A stretch of DNA of 64,000 nt from Sphingomonas gellani (GTDB lineage: Bacteria; Pseudomonadota; Alphaproteobacteria; Sphingomonadales; Sphingomonadaceae): contig NZ_FOCF01000004.1 of assembly GCF_900110035.1 (NCBI RefSeq), positions 255,501 to 319,500 of the forward strand. The letters are read 5' to 3'. Position numbers and translations under genes: made by a program. The notes under the pieces were generated by a model that made no database searches, was not told where the DNA came from, and saw nothing but the letters and a program-made list of their open reading frames with translations. Below, one piece after another: positions 1 through 8,590 of the stretch (position 1 is the first letter of the stretch; every line of letters begins with the position of its first letter).

Positions 1-1253
1 TTCGCGACACCGTTCACCGGCAGCGGCGGCTCGGCATAGCTGGGATCCTGCGCCGGACCATCGAAGCTGTTCGGCTCGTAATAGGCGTCCGGATTGTTGT
101 TGTCCGCGAAGAACCGCAACAGGCCGTCCTTGTGGTAATGGGCCACCGGCGACTTGGGCTGATTGACCGGCAGCGCCTCGTAATGCGTGCCCAACCGATA
201 CCGGTGCGCGTCCGCATAGGAGAAGATGCGGCCCTGCAACATCTTGTCCGGCGAGAAGCTGATACCCTTCACCACGTTGGACGGGGAGAACGCAGCCTGT
301 TCCACTTGGGCGAAATAGTTTTCCGGGTTCTTGTTCAGCTCCATCTCGCCCACCTCGATCAGCGGGTACTTGCCGTGCGGCCACACCTTGGTGACATCGA
401 ACGGGTTCAGCTCTTCGGCATCGGCCTGTTCGGGTGTCATGATCTGGACGTACATCGTCCATTTTGGGAAGTTGCCGTCGTGGATCGCGCCGTACAGTTC
501 CTCCTGATAGGACTCGCGGCTCTTCGCGATGATCTCCCCGGCCTCTTCGTTCGTGTAGAACTTGTGGCCCTGCTGCGTCTTGAAGTGGAACTTGGTGTAA
601 TAGCGCTCACCCTTGTCGTTCCAGAACGAGAAGGTGTGGCTGCCATAACCGTTCATATACTGCGGGCCGACGGGCAGGCCGCGATCCGACATCAGGATCG
701 TGATCTGGTGGATCGACTCCGGCGACAGCGACCAGAAGTCCCACATCGCGGTCGGCGAGCGCAGGTTGGTACGCGGATGCCGCTTTTGCGTGCGGATGAA
801 GTCGGGGAACTTGTACGGGTCGCGCACGAAGAACACGGGGGTGTTGTTGCCCACCAAGTCCCAGTTGCCGTCCTCGGTGTAGAACTTCAGCGCAAAGCCG
901 CGCACGTCGCGCTCGGCGTCCGCCGCGCCCTGTTCGCCGGCAACGGTGGAGAAGCGCAGCAGCAGGTCGGTTTTCTTGCCGACCTCGTTGAACAGCTTGG
1001 CGTTGGTGTACTTCATCACCTCGGTGGAGGTGATCGTCAGCGTGCCGAACGCGCCCCAGCCCTTGGCATGGACGACCCGCTCCGGAATGCGCTCACGGTT
1101 CTGATGGGTCAGCTTCTCGATCAGCTGGTAATCCTGCAACAGCAGGGGGCCGCGCGGGCCGACGGTGATCGAATGCTGGTTGTCGGCCACGGGCGCGCCG
1201 GCCGAGGTGGTGAGCCGCGGGCGCTCGCCCGATTTCGGCTGATCGTCTGCCAT
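1..1253 (-). CDS. katA: Catalase, small-subunit heme type (C-terminus cut by window edge)
   Basis: Breaks down hydrogen peroxide to water and oxygen in the cytoplasm. 417 codons are visible and the end lies outside the window. The distal catalytic His is His62 in [12 protein letters not shown]. The Asn that assists it lies in [13 protein letters not shown], near residue 136. The proximal heme-ligand Tyr region reads [13 protein letters not shown]. The ATG start is preceded by a perfect AAGGAGG (complement of 1259-1265) at 5 nt. It is on the same strand as the chemotaxis operon but 124 bp downstream, with its own repeat-rich upstream region (1314-1348), so it probably has its own promoter. The family call is firm; the clade (KatA-like) is less certain because the C-terminus is missing. 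Confidence 0.96.
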   Translation of the reverse strand, partial: MADDQPKSGERPRLTTSAGAPVADNQHSITVGPRGPLLLQDYQLIEKLTHQNRERIPERVVHAKGWGAFGTLTITSTEVMKYTNAKLFNEVGKKTDLLLRFSTVAGEQGAADAERDVRGFALKFYTEDGNWDLVGNNTPVFFVRDPYKFPDFIRTQKRHPRTNLRSPTAMWDFWSLSPESIHQITILMSDRGLPVGPQYMNGYGSHTFSFWNDKGERYYTKFHFKTQQGHKFYTNEEAGEIIAKSRESYQEELYGAIHDGNFPKWTMYVQIMTPEQADAEELNPFDVTKVWPHGKYPLIEVGEMELNKNPENYFAQVEQAAFSPSNVVKGISFSPDKMLQGRIFSYADAHRYRLGTHYEALPVNQPKSPVAHYHKDGLLRFFADNNNPDAYYEPNSFDGPAQDPSYAEPPLPVNGVA

Positions 1254-1313
1254 GGGATCCTCCTTGTGATGCTGGGCATGTGTTGCCACAGCACGGAGGA
1301 TCGATGAAGTTCA

Positions 1314-1348
1314 TTGATCCGCATTCATTGATCGGTCAAACCGATCAA
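1314..1348. promoter_or_regulatory. Repeat cluster upstream of catalase (candidate operator)
   Basis: A perfect 9-bp inverted repeat with a 3-nt centre, TTGATCGGT (1328-1336) / ACCGATCAA (1340-1348), is preceded by a further direct half-site TTGATCCG (1314-1321). It lies 60-95 bp upstream of the catalase ATG and after the last gene of the chemotaxis operon. It does not look like an OxyR site. It could also act as a hairpin ending the upstream operon, but no T-run follows on the minus strand, so an operator is preferred. Confidence 0.5.
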
Positions 1349-1376
1349 GTACGTCGGGCGTCGACCCACGCGACGA

Positions 1377-1673
1377 TCAGATCTCCCCGTGCGTCGCCTG
1401 GATGCCGTCGCGCAGCCGCGCGGCCATTGCCTCCAGCGGCACGGCGTCGATTCCGGCCCCCATCGGCTCGTCAGACAGCAGCAGGTCGGCCAGCGCGCAC
1501 TGAACCTGCGACATGTCGTCGATCGCCTGCAGATCGGTCATGTGCCGGCGCAGCACCTCCGGATCACCGGCCAGCGCCACGAGCAGCCGGTCCAGCGATC
1601 CGTTCAGACGCACCAGCTCGCCCGCCACGGCCTTTGCGAATGCAGGTGACATGTTGGTGGCGCGTCCCATCAA
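1377..1673 (-). CDS. Small helical protein at the end of the che operon, unknown function
   Basis: 98 residues, starting 10 nt after the stop of the CheB-like gene, so almost certainly co-transcribed with the chemotaxis genes. No signal peptide or membrane segment. It appears all-helical. The central stretch LQAIDDMSQVQCALADLL carries a D-x-x-x-Q pattern (Asp54...Gln58) on a helix. The CheY phosphatase CheZ uses the same spacing of catalytic Asp and Gln, but the rest of the sequence is not recognisably CheZ and is much shorter. No CheZ is otherwise present in this locus. It may be a phosphatase-like or adaptor protein of the chemotaxis system; this is inference from position and one short motif. 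Confidence 0.75.
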   Translation of the reverse strand: MMGRATNMSPAFAKAVAGELVRLNGSLDRLLVALAGDPEVLRRHMTDLQAIDDMSQVQCALADLLLSDEPMGAGIDAVPLEAMAARLRDGIQATHGEI

Positions 1674-1683
1674 TTGCCGCCGA

Positions 1684-2688
1684 TCACTTGCTGCAAAGCT
1701 TCAGCACGGTCGCGGACATGGCCGATCCGTCCAGCGGCTGCGACACCGCGCCCTTGGCCAGGGTGAAGCCCTGTTCGGCGCGTGCCACGGCATAGCTGCC
1801 GCCCGCCAGCACCGCGCGGATGCCCGCCGCGCCATCCTCGTCGTCCAGCGCCAGCAGCACCGCGACGCCGTTCGCGCCACACGCCTTCGACACGGCCGCG
1901 AACAGCAGGGAGATCGACGGACGCTCCCCCGATACCGGCTCGCGCGGCAGCAGGCGCAGGTGCCCGTTGGGCCAGGTGTCGAGTGCCAGATGGTTGTCGC
2001 CCTGCGGCGCGAAATAGATGGTGCCCTGTTCGGCGGCCATGCCGTCGGTGGCGATCACCACCTTGGGCGCGACCTGTCCGGCCAATTGCTCCACCATCGG
2101 AGCGAGCAGGCCGGGGCCCATGTGCTGCACGACCACGGTCGGCGGGCAGTTGGCGGGGAAGGTGGCGAACAGGTCGAACAATCCCTGGGTGTTGGCCGCG
2201 TCCGCGCCGATCGCCAGCAGGCGGCCGTTCCAGTCGATATTGGCCGCCACCGGCGTTGCCGCCGGCTTCGCACTGGTCTTCTTCAGGTCGGCGTTGCGCG
2301 CGGCCTTGATACGCTTGCCCAGCTTGCCGATGATCGCGTCCAGTTCTGACTGCACGGCAACCTTGGGCTTCGGGAAACAATCGATCGCGCCCAGTCGCAG
2401 CGCCTCGATCGACGCTTCCGCGCCAGCCTCGGTACGGGTGGAGAACATGATCACCGGCATCGGTCGTGTGTCCATGATCTCCGCCAGATATTCCAGGCCG
2501 CTCATCCCCGGCATCTCGACGTCCAGCGTCATGACGTGCGGGTGATGCTCCGCGACCATTTCGCGCGCTTCCTCGGCACCATCGGCGGCGCCGACGACCT
2601 CGACCCCCGGAATGCGTTCGAGCGCACCGGAGATCAGGACCCGCATGGTCAGCGAATCGTCAACAACCAGCACCTTGGTCTTGGCCAT
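1684..2688 (-). CDS. cheB: CheB-like response regulator with degenerate methylesterase domain
   Basis: 334 residues: receiver domain 1-120 with Asp10/Asp11, phospho-acceptor Asp56 (TLDVEMPG), Ser83/Thr84 and Lys107, then a linker and a methylesterase-like domain from about residue 155. The catalytic Ser of the usual IGASTGG loop is replaced: the sequence reads AIGADAANTQGL with Asp163 at the Ser position (codon 2200-2202). His189 (VVVQHMGPG) and Asp285 remain, but the GMGRDG loop has become LALDDEDG. A normal CheB lies in the same operon (4163-5179). This copy is therefore probably inactive as an esterase and may act as a phosphorylation-dependent binding protein or CheA phosphate sink. It is an intact reading frame, not a pseudogene. 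Confidence 0.9.
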   Translation of the reverse strand: MAKTKVLVVDDSLTMRVLISGALERIPGVEVVGAADGAEEAREMVAEHHPHVMTLDVEMPGMSGLEYLAEIMDTRPMPVIMFSTRTEAGAEASIEALRLGAIDCFPKPKVAVQSELDAIIGKLGKRIKAARNADLKKTSAKPAATPVAANIDWNGRLLAIGADAANTQGLFDLFATFPANCPPTVVVQHMGPGLLAPMVEQLAGQVAPKVVIATDGMAAEQGTIYFAPQGDNHLALDTWPNGHLRLLPREPVSGERPSISLLFAAVSKACGANGVAVLLALDDEDGAAGIRAVLAGGSYAVARAEQGFTLAKGAVSQPLDGSAMSATVLKLCSK

Positions 2689-2740
2689 GGGTAAAGTCCT
2701 TGGGTTCCGAACCGGCCCGATACGCGGCCGGCTGTGTCAG

Positions 2741-3184
2741 TCAGGCGGCTTCGGGCAGGGCGGCGGACGCGTCGACCAGGCGGTCGAGCGACAGCACCAG
2801 GATCAGCCGCTGGTCGATCGTCGCCAGCCCTTCCAGGAACTGAGCCGCCGTGGTCTCGCCCATATCGGGCAACGGCTGCATCGCGTCGGGCGCGACGGAG
2901 ACGATGTCGTTCACCGCGTCGACGATCAGGCCCTGCAACTGCTCACCGATGCGCACCACGATGATGACGTGGCGGGCGGACGGGTCGGTGACGCCCCAGC
3001 CCAGCCGGTGACGCAGATCCAGCACGGGCAGCACCACGCCGCGCAGGTTCACCACGCCGCGCACATGGGCGGGAACGTTGGGCAGCGGCGTCGCGGGCGA
3101 CCAGGCGCGGATTTCGCGGATGGCCATGATGTCGACGCCCAGGACCTGGTCGCCGAGCTGAAAGGTGATGAGCTGACGGGACAT
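2741..3184 (-). CDS. cheW: Chemotaxis coupling protein CheW
   Basis: 147 residues made up of a single CheW (SH3-like) domain. It links CheA to methyl-accepting receptors in the polar array. Characteristic stretches are LITFQLGDQVLGVDIMAIREI near the start, HVRGVVNLRGVVLPVLDLR in the middle and GLIVDAVNDIVSV later. The start is taken as ATG at 3184, with GGAG 9 nt upstream. A TTG five codons earlier is also in frame but would begin right at that GGAG. It sits between cheY and the degenerate cheB in the same operon. Confidence 0.95.
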   Translation of the reverse strand: MSRQLITFQLGDQVLGVDIMAIREIRAWSPATPLPNVPAHVRGVVNLRGVVLPVLDLRHRLGWGVTDPSARHVIIVVRIGEQLQGLIVDAVNDIVSVAPDAMQPLPDMGETTAAQFLEGLATIDQRLILVLSLDRLVDASAALPEAA

Positions 3185-3207
3185 GCTTTGCGGCTCCAAG
3201 GAACGAA

Positions 3208-3570
3208 TCAGTGCAACACGCGGCGTATCGCCGCCGCCAGCTTTTCTGGATGAAAAGGCTTAACAATCCAGCCAGTTGCCCCGGCCGCACGGGCGCGCTG
3301 CTTCTTTTCGTCCGAACTCTCGGTGGTTAGCACCAGGATCGGCAGCGCGCGGCGGCCCTGGCCACGGACCTGTTCGATCAGGCCGAACCCGTCCATGCGC
3401 GGCATGTTGATGTCGGTGATCAGCAGGTCGGGTTGCAGGCCCGACAGCTTTTCCAGCGCGTGGACGCCGTCCTCGGCCTCCACCACGGAATAGCCCATGT
3501 CGGTCAGCGCCGCGCGCAGCAGCATCCGCATGCTGGGCGAATCGTCCACGGTCATGATGGTCTGGGGCAT
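3208..3570 (-). CDS. cheY: Single-domain chemotaxis response regulator CheY
   Basis: 120 residues, receiver domain only. MTVDDSPSMR supplies the acidic pair, ITDINMPRMDG the phospho-acceptor Asp, LTTESS the conserved Thr, and WIVKPFHPEKL the conserved Lys. When phosphorylated by CheA it should bind the flagellar switch. It starts at ATG 3570, just after cheD and ahead of cheW. The frame continues upstream without a stop, but the receiver fold begins at this ATG. Confidence 0.95.
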   Translation of the reverse strand: MPQTIMTVDDSPSMRMLLRAALTDMGYSVVEAEDGVHALEKLSGLQPDLLITDINMPRMDGFGLIEQVRGQGRRALPILVLTTESSDEKKQRARAAGATGWIVKPFHPEKLAAAIRRVLH

Positions 3571-3614
3571 GGAAGGGGCCTTTGTCGCTTGAAGTGTCTC
3601 GTTGGCGGGGATCA

Positions 3615-4166
3615 TCAGAACAGTTCCACTTCGCCGGAACGGATGTTCGGCGGGGGCATCACCGGACGCGGTGGCGCGGCGATGCGGTCGTTCACGGCGC
3701 GGCATCGGGCCAGCCCGTGCGCGGGCCGGAACTCGACCCGTCGCGCCGAGAAGCCGCCGACATCCTCCCCGACCAGCTGGATACGCTCGTCAGCCAGGAA
3801 ACGCCGGGCAAAGGCCGCGTTGGTCGCGCCGATGTCGCGGAACCCGTCCCGCATGCTGGCGCCGCCATACAGCTTGGCGCGTAGTGCCGACCGTGTGGCG
3901 CCGATCTGGAGCATGCCGTTGATCAGCACCTCCATCGCGTACACGCCGTACCGCTGCATCTGCTTGGGGTCGGTTTCGCCCGATCCCGGTTCCGCGAGCA
4001 GGAAATGGTTCAGCCCGCCCACCTTTGCATGCGGATCGAACAGGCACGCGGCGATGCAGCTGCCCAGCACGGTGGTCAGCACCACATCCTCGCCGGACAC
4101 GCGCGTTTCGCCCTGCATCACGGTGACGCGCCTGAGCCTGTCGGGGGACGCCGGAAGGCCGGTCAT
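3615..4166 (-). CDS. cheD: Chemoreceptor glutamine deamidase CheD
   Basis: 183 residues. CheD deamidates specific glutamines in chemoreceptors and often interacts with a CheY-P phosphatase in other bacteria. The catalytic Cys is in VLGSCIAACLFDP, the catalytic His in GGLNHFLLAEPGSG, and the late conserved region is IGATNAAFARRFL. It starts at ATG 4166, overlapping the cheB stop as ATGA (4163-4166), which indicates translational coupling. The proline-rich tail after about residue 165 is beyond the core fold. Confidence 0.95.
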   Translation of the reverse strand: MTGLPASPDRLRRVTVMQGETRVSGEDVVLTTVLGSCIAACLFDPHAKVGGLNHFLLAEPGSGETDPKQMQRYGVYAMEVLINGMLQIGATRSALRAKLYGGASMRDGFRDIGATNAAFARRFLADERIQLVGEDVGGFSARRVEFRPAHGLARCRAVNDRIAAPPRPVMPPPNIRSGEVELF

Positions 4167-5179
4167 GCGCGGCACCGGTCGAGCAGGGGACGGGCGATGC
4201 GGGACAGGGGAAGCTGCTGCTCCACTGCGCCGATCTCGAACGCGACGCATGGCATGCCGTACACGGTACTGGTCGCCTGATCCTGACCGACCGTGAAGCT
4301 GCCCGCGTTGCGCATCGCCTTCAGCCCGGTGGCGCCGTCGCGGCCCATGCCGGTCAGGATCGCGCCCACCGCCTTGGACCCGCAGGTCTGCGCAACCGAG
4401 GCGAACAGGCGGTCGACGGAGGGGCGATGCCCGCTGACCGGGTCGTCGGGCACCAGCCGGCAATACCAGTGGTTGCTACCGCGCACCTCCAGGTGATGCG
4501 TGCCGCCCGGCGCCAGATAGACATGGCCCGCCTGCAACCGCTCTCCCGAGCGGGCCTCGGATACGTGCGGCGGCGTAAGCCGGTCGAGCCGCGCGGCAAA
4601 GCTGCCGGTGAAGGTGCCGGGCATGTGCTGCACGACAACCGTCGGCGGACAATTCGCCGGAAAGCCGGACAACAGCTCGATCAGCGCCTCGACCCCACCC
4701 GTAGACGCGCCCAGCGCGATCAGCGTGTCGGGGCGGGGGGTATAGTCGGCCGGCGGCGTGCCGGTCGGGCTGTTCGCGGTGCGACGCGGCTGGCGTCGGC
4801 GGCTGGTGCCGGCGGCCTTCACCGTCTCGACCAGCGCCGGGTCGAGCTGTCCGTGCGCAGGCTTCGCGCAGCAATCGAACGCGCCGATCTCCAGCGCCTC
4901 GATCGTCGCCGCCGCGCCCGCCTGGGTCAGGGTCGACAGCATCACCACCGGCATCGGGCGCAGGCGCATGATCCGGTCGAGGAAGTCGAGGCCGTTCATG
5001 CCCGGCATCTCCACGTCCAGCGTAATGACGTCCGGGTCCAGCGTCTTGATCATCTCACGCGCCTGGAACGGGTCCTCGGCGGCGCCCACGACTTCAATGG
5101 CGGGATCGTTGGACAAGGTGCGGGCGATCAGGGCGCGCATCGATGCGCTGTCGTCGACGATAAGGGTGCGGACCGTCAT
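4163..5179 (-). CDS. cheB: Chemotaxis methylesterase/response regulator CheB (intact)
   Basis: 338 residues. Removes methyl groups from receptor glutamates as the adaptation feedback. The receiver domain has VDDSASMR and the phospho-acceptor in TLDVEMPGMNGL. After a linker of about 40 residues, the esterase domain has the complete catalytic set: Ser in LIALGASTGGVEAL, His in VVVQHMPGTFT, Asp in AILTGMGRDGATGL. It overlaps cheR upstream (ATGA at 5176-5179) and cheD downstream (ATGA), so three adaptation enzymes are coupled. Contrast it with the second, degenerate CheB at 1684-2688. Confidence 0.97.
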   Translation of the reverse strand: MTVRTLIVDDSASMRALIARTLSNDPAIEVVGAAEDPFQAREMIKTLDPDVITLDVEMPGMNGLDFLDRIMRLRPMPVVMLSTLTQAGAAATIEALEIGAFDCCAKPAHGQLDPALVETVKAAGTSRRRQPRRTANSPTGTPPADYTPRPDTLIALGASTGGVEALIELLSGFPANCPPTVVVQHMPGTFTGSFAARLDRLTPPHVSEARSGERLQAGHVYLAPGGTHHLEVRGSNHWYCRLVPDDPVSGHRPSVDRLFASVAQTCGSKAVGAILTGMGRDGATGLKAMRNAGSFTVGQDQATSTVYGMPCVAFEIGAVEQQLPLSRIARPLLDRCRA

Positions 5180-6030
5180 GCGCCAACTTTCTTGTAGATG
5201 GTGCGGCCGATGCACTGGAAGCGTCCGGCGGCGGGGCCCGGGATGCGTTCCGAATGGCCGATATAGATGATGCCGTCGGGGACCAGCACGTCGGCGAAGC
5301 GGTTGAGCAGCTGCGCCTTGGTCGGTTCGTCGAAATAGATCATGACGTTGCGGCAGAAGATCGCGTCGAACCGCCCCCGCATCGGCCACGGCTTCAGCAG
5401 GTTGAGTTCGCGAAAGCTGGCCAGCTGGCGCATCGCCGGGGCGATCTCCACCTCGTTGCCGACGCGCCGGGTCCATGCGTTGCGGGTCGATGACGGGATC
5501 GAGTCCGCCGTGTCGGGCGCGTACCGGCCCGCACGGGCGGCGGCGATCACGCTGGGCGACAGGTCGGTGGCGAGCAGGCGGAAATCCTGCCGCGCCAGCC
5601 GGCCGGCCGCGGCCGTCTCGTTGCCCAGGATTGTCATCAGCAGCGTATACGGCTCCTCGCCGCTGGAACACGCCGCCGACCAGAGGCGCACCCGCTCCCC
5701 CTTGTCCAGCTTGCGCGACAGGCCCGGCCACAGGTCGGTCCGGACATGATCGAAATGGTGGCTTTCGCGAAAGAAGCTGGTGTGGTTGGTGGTCAGCGCG
5801 TCGACCATCGCGCGGCGTTCCGCGTCATCCGTATCGACCAGGCGCAGATACTCGCCGAAATCGGACAGGTTGCACGCCCGCAGACGCCGGGCGAGGCGAC
5901 CATAGACCAGCTGCGACTTGGCGGGCGACAGCACGATCCCCGCCTCGGCATAGATCAACTCGGCAACCGCCTCGTGATCCTTGGGACCGAAGGTGAACTC
6001 CGTCTGGCGCTGGACGGCGACCGCGCTCAC
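5176..6030 (-). CDS. cheR: Chemotaxis protein methyltransferase CheR
   Basis: 284 residues. Methylates receptor glutamates using S-adenosylmethionine. The N-terminal helical domain (about 1-85) is followed by the SAM-binding domain with LWSAACSSGEEPYTLLM, LLATDLSPSVI and IFCRNVMIYFD. The start is GTG at 6030, which overlaps the cheA stop as GTGA and has GGAG 8 nt upstream. A long open frame continues upstream but is only the alternate frame of cheA. A possible receptor docking tail for this enzyme ends the MCP at 8591 (DWSEL). Confidence 0.96.
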   Translation of the reverse strand: MSAVAVQRQTEFTFGPKDHEAVAELIYAEAGIVLSPAKSQLVYGRLARRLRACNLSDFGEYLRLVDTDDAERRAMVDALTTNHTSFFRESHHFDHVRTDLWPGLSRKLDKGERVRLWSAACSSGEEPYTLLMTILGNETAAAGRLARQDFRLLATDLSPSVIAAARAGRYAPDTADSIPSSTRNAWTRRVGNEVEIAPAMRQLASFRELNLLKPWPMRGRFDAIFCRNVMIYFDEPTKAQLLNRFADVLVPDGIIYIGHSERIPGPAAGRFQCIGRTIYKKVGA

Positions 6031-8243
6031 GCGGCGAGCTCCAGCGGCTGCGCGGTGCGCGTTTCCTTGCGCCAGCGGCCGATCAGCGCGTCCACGTCCA
6101 GGATCAGCGCCACGCGTCCGTCGCCCAGGATGGTCGCGCCGGCCAGCCCGTGGATCTGCTGGTAGTTCGCCTCCAGGCTCTTCACGACGACCTGGCGCTG
6201 GTCCTGGATGGTGTCGACCATCAGCACCGCCTGGCCCTGATCGCTTTCCACCACGATCAGCACCGCGCCGCTGGGATCGCTGGCCGCGCCACGAATGCCG
6301 AGCTGGCTGCCCACCCGGTGCACCGGCACATAGGCGCCGCGCACGTCGAGCAGCGATGCGTCGGGACCGACCGTCTTCACCTCGTCGATGCCCGGCCGCA
6401 GGCTCTCGACGATATGGCTGAGCGGTATCACGAAGGTCTGGTCGCCGACGGTGACGATCATCCCGTCCAGCACCGCCAGCGTCAGCGGCAGCGACATGGA
6501 GAAGGACGATCCCCGGCCCAGATTGGACGCGATGCCGATCCGGCCGCCCAGCGCCTGCACGTTCTTGCGCACCACATCCATGCCGACACCCCGGCCCGAG
6601 ATGTTGGAGACGGTGGCGGCGGTCGAGAAGCCGGGTGCGAAGATCAGGTTGTCGATCTCCTCCTCGTTCAGCTGTGCGTCGGCGGCGATGATGCCGCGTT
6701 CCACCGCCTTGGCACGAACGCGCGTGCGGTCGATGCCGCGCCCGTCGTCGGCGACGGTGATGACGATGCGGCCCGACTGGTGCGCGGCGGACAGACGTAC
6801 CACGCCCTCCTCCGCCTTGCCCGCCGCCAGTCGCCCGGCCGGATCCTCCAGGCCATGATCGACCGCGTTGCGGATCAGGTGGGTGAGGGGCTCGCCGATA
6901 CGCTCGACCACGGTCTTGTCGACCTCGGTCATCTCGCCCTCGACCTCCAGCCGGACCTTCTTGCCCGTCTCCATTTCCAGTTCGCGGATGATGCGGGGCA
7001 CGCGGCTGAACACCGTCTTCATCGGCTGGGCGCGGATCGCCATGGTCGAATCCTGCAACTCGCGCGTCAGGTGATCGAGATCGGTCAGCTCCGCGATCGA
7101 GCCGAGTTCGTGTTCTGATAGCCGCTGCGCCAGCATCGCCTGGGTGATGACCAGCTCTCCGACCAGGTTGACCAGCCGGTCCAGCTTGTCGAGGTCGACG
7201 CGGATCGTCTGCTGCGTGGCGGAGGACACTGCACGCGGTGCCGCATCGGCGGCCGGCGGGGGCGCGGCGGGCGCTGCGGCCGGTTGCGCCGGGGCAGCGA
7301 CCGGCACGATGGCGACGGGCGCCGGGGCGGGGACAGGCGCCACCGGCGCTGCCGCCGACACGGGAAGCGGAACGGCGGGAACGATCGGCTCCGCGATCAA
7401 CGTCACCGGTTCCGCGAGCAGGTCGATCAGCGGCGCATGCTCCTGCGCCTCCGGACCTTCGCGCCGGACGGTCAGCGCGCAATCCGGGTCCGCGAAGTCG
7501 AACACGGCGCGGATGTCCGCTTCTTCGACTTCGCCCGGCACCCGCAAGGTCCAGCCCAGATAGGACCGCTCCGCATCCAGTACCTCCAGCAGCGGAAGCG
7601 TGCCGGCCTCGACCGACACCACCGCGCCGCCCAGCATCGACAGTTCGCGCAGGGCGAGCAGCGGTTCCGCGCCATGGTCCAGCGCCGCCGGACCCGGCTG
7701 AACCGTCACCAGCCATGCCGGCGTGACGGTGGGCGCGGAGTCCTCCAGCAGCGCGAACAGCGCGTCGAAGTCGTCGGCCACAGCGGCTGCCGCAGCGACC
7801 GCAGCCGGTGCTGGCTCGGCCGAGGCGACGGGTGCCGGCGCCGGTGCGGCGGCCGACGCGGAAAGCTGCCCTTCCGCCGCCTTCACCAGTCGATCCAGCA
7901 TCGCCGCGTCGTTCGGTGTGTCCAGTTCGCCGCGCGCAGCGCCGACATGGTCGGTCAGCGTATCGAACGCCGCCACCACGAGTGTCAGCAGGTCGTCGTC
8001 CAGCGCCAGTTCGCCGTTGCGGACCTTGTCCAGCACCGTCTCATATTGATGCGAAAAGCCTTGCAGCCGTTCATGGCCGAACGCGCCCGCGCCGCCCTTG
8101 ATGGAGTGTACGGACCGGAAGATCGTGTTGATCGTCTCGCTGTCCGCACTGCCGCCCTTCAGGTCCGCGAAGCTCGCCTCCAGCGCGGCGAGGCCCTCGT
8201 CGCATTCCTGGAAGAAGATCTGCTGGATTTCGTCAAGCGTCAT
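6027..8243 (-). CDS. cheA: Chemotaxis histidine kinase CheA
   Basis: 738 residues. N-terminal HPt domain with phospho-accepting His46 (SVHSIKGGAGAFG). An Ala/Pro-rich linker (about 130-150) and a divergent middle domain (about 160-265) stand where a CheY/CheB-binding P2 would be. A second very Ala/Pro-rich linker spans about 290-340. A dimerisation helix pair starts near 347 (LDKLDRLVNLVGELV). The ATPase has its N box at about 454-466 (HLIRNAVDHGLED), G1 DDGRGID near 499 and G2 GRGVGMDVV near 550. A C-terminal CheW-like domain runs from about 590. It overlaps the STAS gene (ATGA) and cheR (GTGA). All catalytic elements appear intact. Confidence 0.97.
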   Translation of the reverse strand: MTLDEIQQIFFQECDEGLAALEASFADLKGGSADSETINTIFRSVHSIKGGAGAFGHERLQGFSHQYETVLDKVRNGELALDDDLLTLVVAAFDTLTDHVGAARGELDTPNDAAMLDRLVKAAEGQLSASAAAPAPAPVASAEPAPAAVAAAAAVADDFDALFALLEDSAPTVTPAWLVTVQPGPAALDHGAEPLLALRELSMLGGAVVSVEAGTLPLLEVLDAERSYLGWTLRVPGEVEEADIRAVFDFADPDCALTVRREGPEAQEHAPLIDLLAEPVTLIAEPIVPAVPLPVSAAAPVAPVPAPAPVAIVPVAAPAQPAAAPAAPPPAADAAPRAVSSATQQTIRVDLDKLDRLVNLVGELVITQAMLAQRLSEHELGSIAELTDLDHLTRELQDSTMAIRAQPMKTVFSRVPRIIRELEMETGKKVRLEVEGEMTEVDKTVVERIGEPLTHLIRNAVDHGLEDPAGRLAAGKAEEGVVRLSAAHQSGRIVITVADDGRGIDRTRVRAKAVERGIIAADAQLNEEEIDNLIFAPGFSTAATVSNISGRGVGMDVVRKNVQALGGRIGIASNLGRGSSFSMSLPLTLAVLDGMIVTVGDQTFVIPLSHIVESLRPGIDEVKTVGPDASLLDVRGAYVPVHRVGSQLGIRGAASDPSGAVLIVVESDQGQAVLMVDTIQDQRQVVVKSLEANYQQIHGLAGATILGDGRVALILDVDALIGRWRKETRTAQPLELAA

Positions 8244-8539
8244 GCCGCGATCCTCCGTGCGGTGCCATTCGCCTCAAGCGGCGCCAGCAGCGATTCCATG
8301 CCCGCCAGAACCACCATCGCGGTCAGCCCCTCGCTGCTGGACCGGATGTCGAATGCCAGCCCCGACGCCGCCGCACTTTCGCGCGCGCTGGCCATCACTT
8401 GCAGGCAGGCCAGGCCGGCGCGGTCCACGGCGGAACCGTCCATCAGCACGGCTTCACCCGCCTCCGTGTACGCCAGCAGTGCCTGGCGCAGCGGTTCCGC
8501 GGCGACGGTGTCCAGAACGGGGGCAAGCAGATGGGGCAT
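8240..8539 (-). CDS. STAS-domain protein of the che operon (CheS/anti-sigma-antagonist fold)
   Basis: 99 residues, one STAS domain. The loop that carries the phosphorylatable Ser in SpoIIAA-type proteins (DSSGL) reads VDRAGLACLQVM, so the Ser is absent and control by serine phosphorylation is unlikely. STAS proteins just upstream of cheA occur in other alphaproteobacterial che operons; Sinorhizobium CheS, for example, binds CheA and affects the phosphate sink. Its stop overlaps the cheA start (ATGA at 8240-8243), so levels are probably matched to CheA. A CheA-binding role is inferred from position and known homologous operons. Confidence 0.85.
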   Translation of the reverse strand: MPHLLAPVLDTVAAEPLRQALLAYTEAGEAVLMDGSAVDRAGLACLQVMASARESAAASGLAFDIRSSSEGLTAMVVLAGMESLLAPLEANGTARRIAA

Positions 8540-8590
8540 GGACGGCTACTCGTGTTTGATCCTGGTGGAGCGAAGGGCAGTCGGTTCGCG

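Noticed and set aside
1684..2688. Calling the second CheB a pseudogene
   Set aside because: The frame is complete, the receiver site is intact, and it is followed at 10 nt by another gene in the operon; only the esterase nucleophile is changed.
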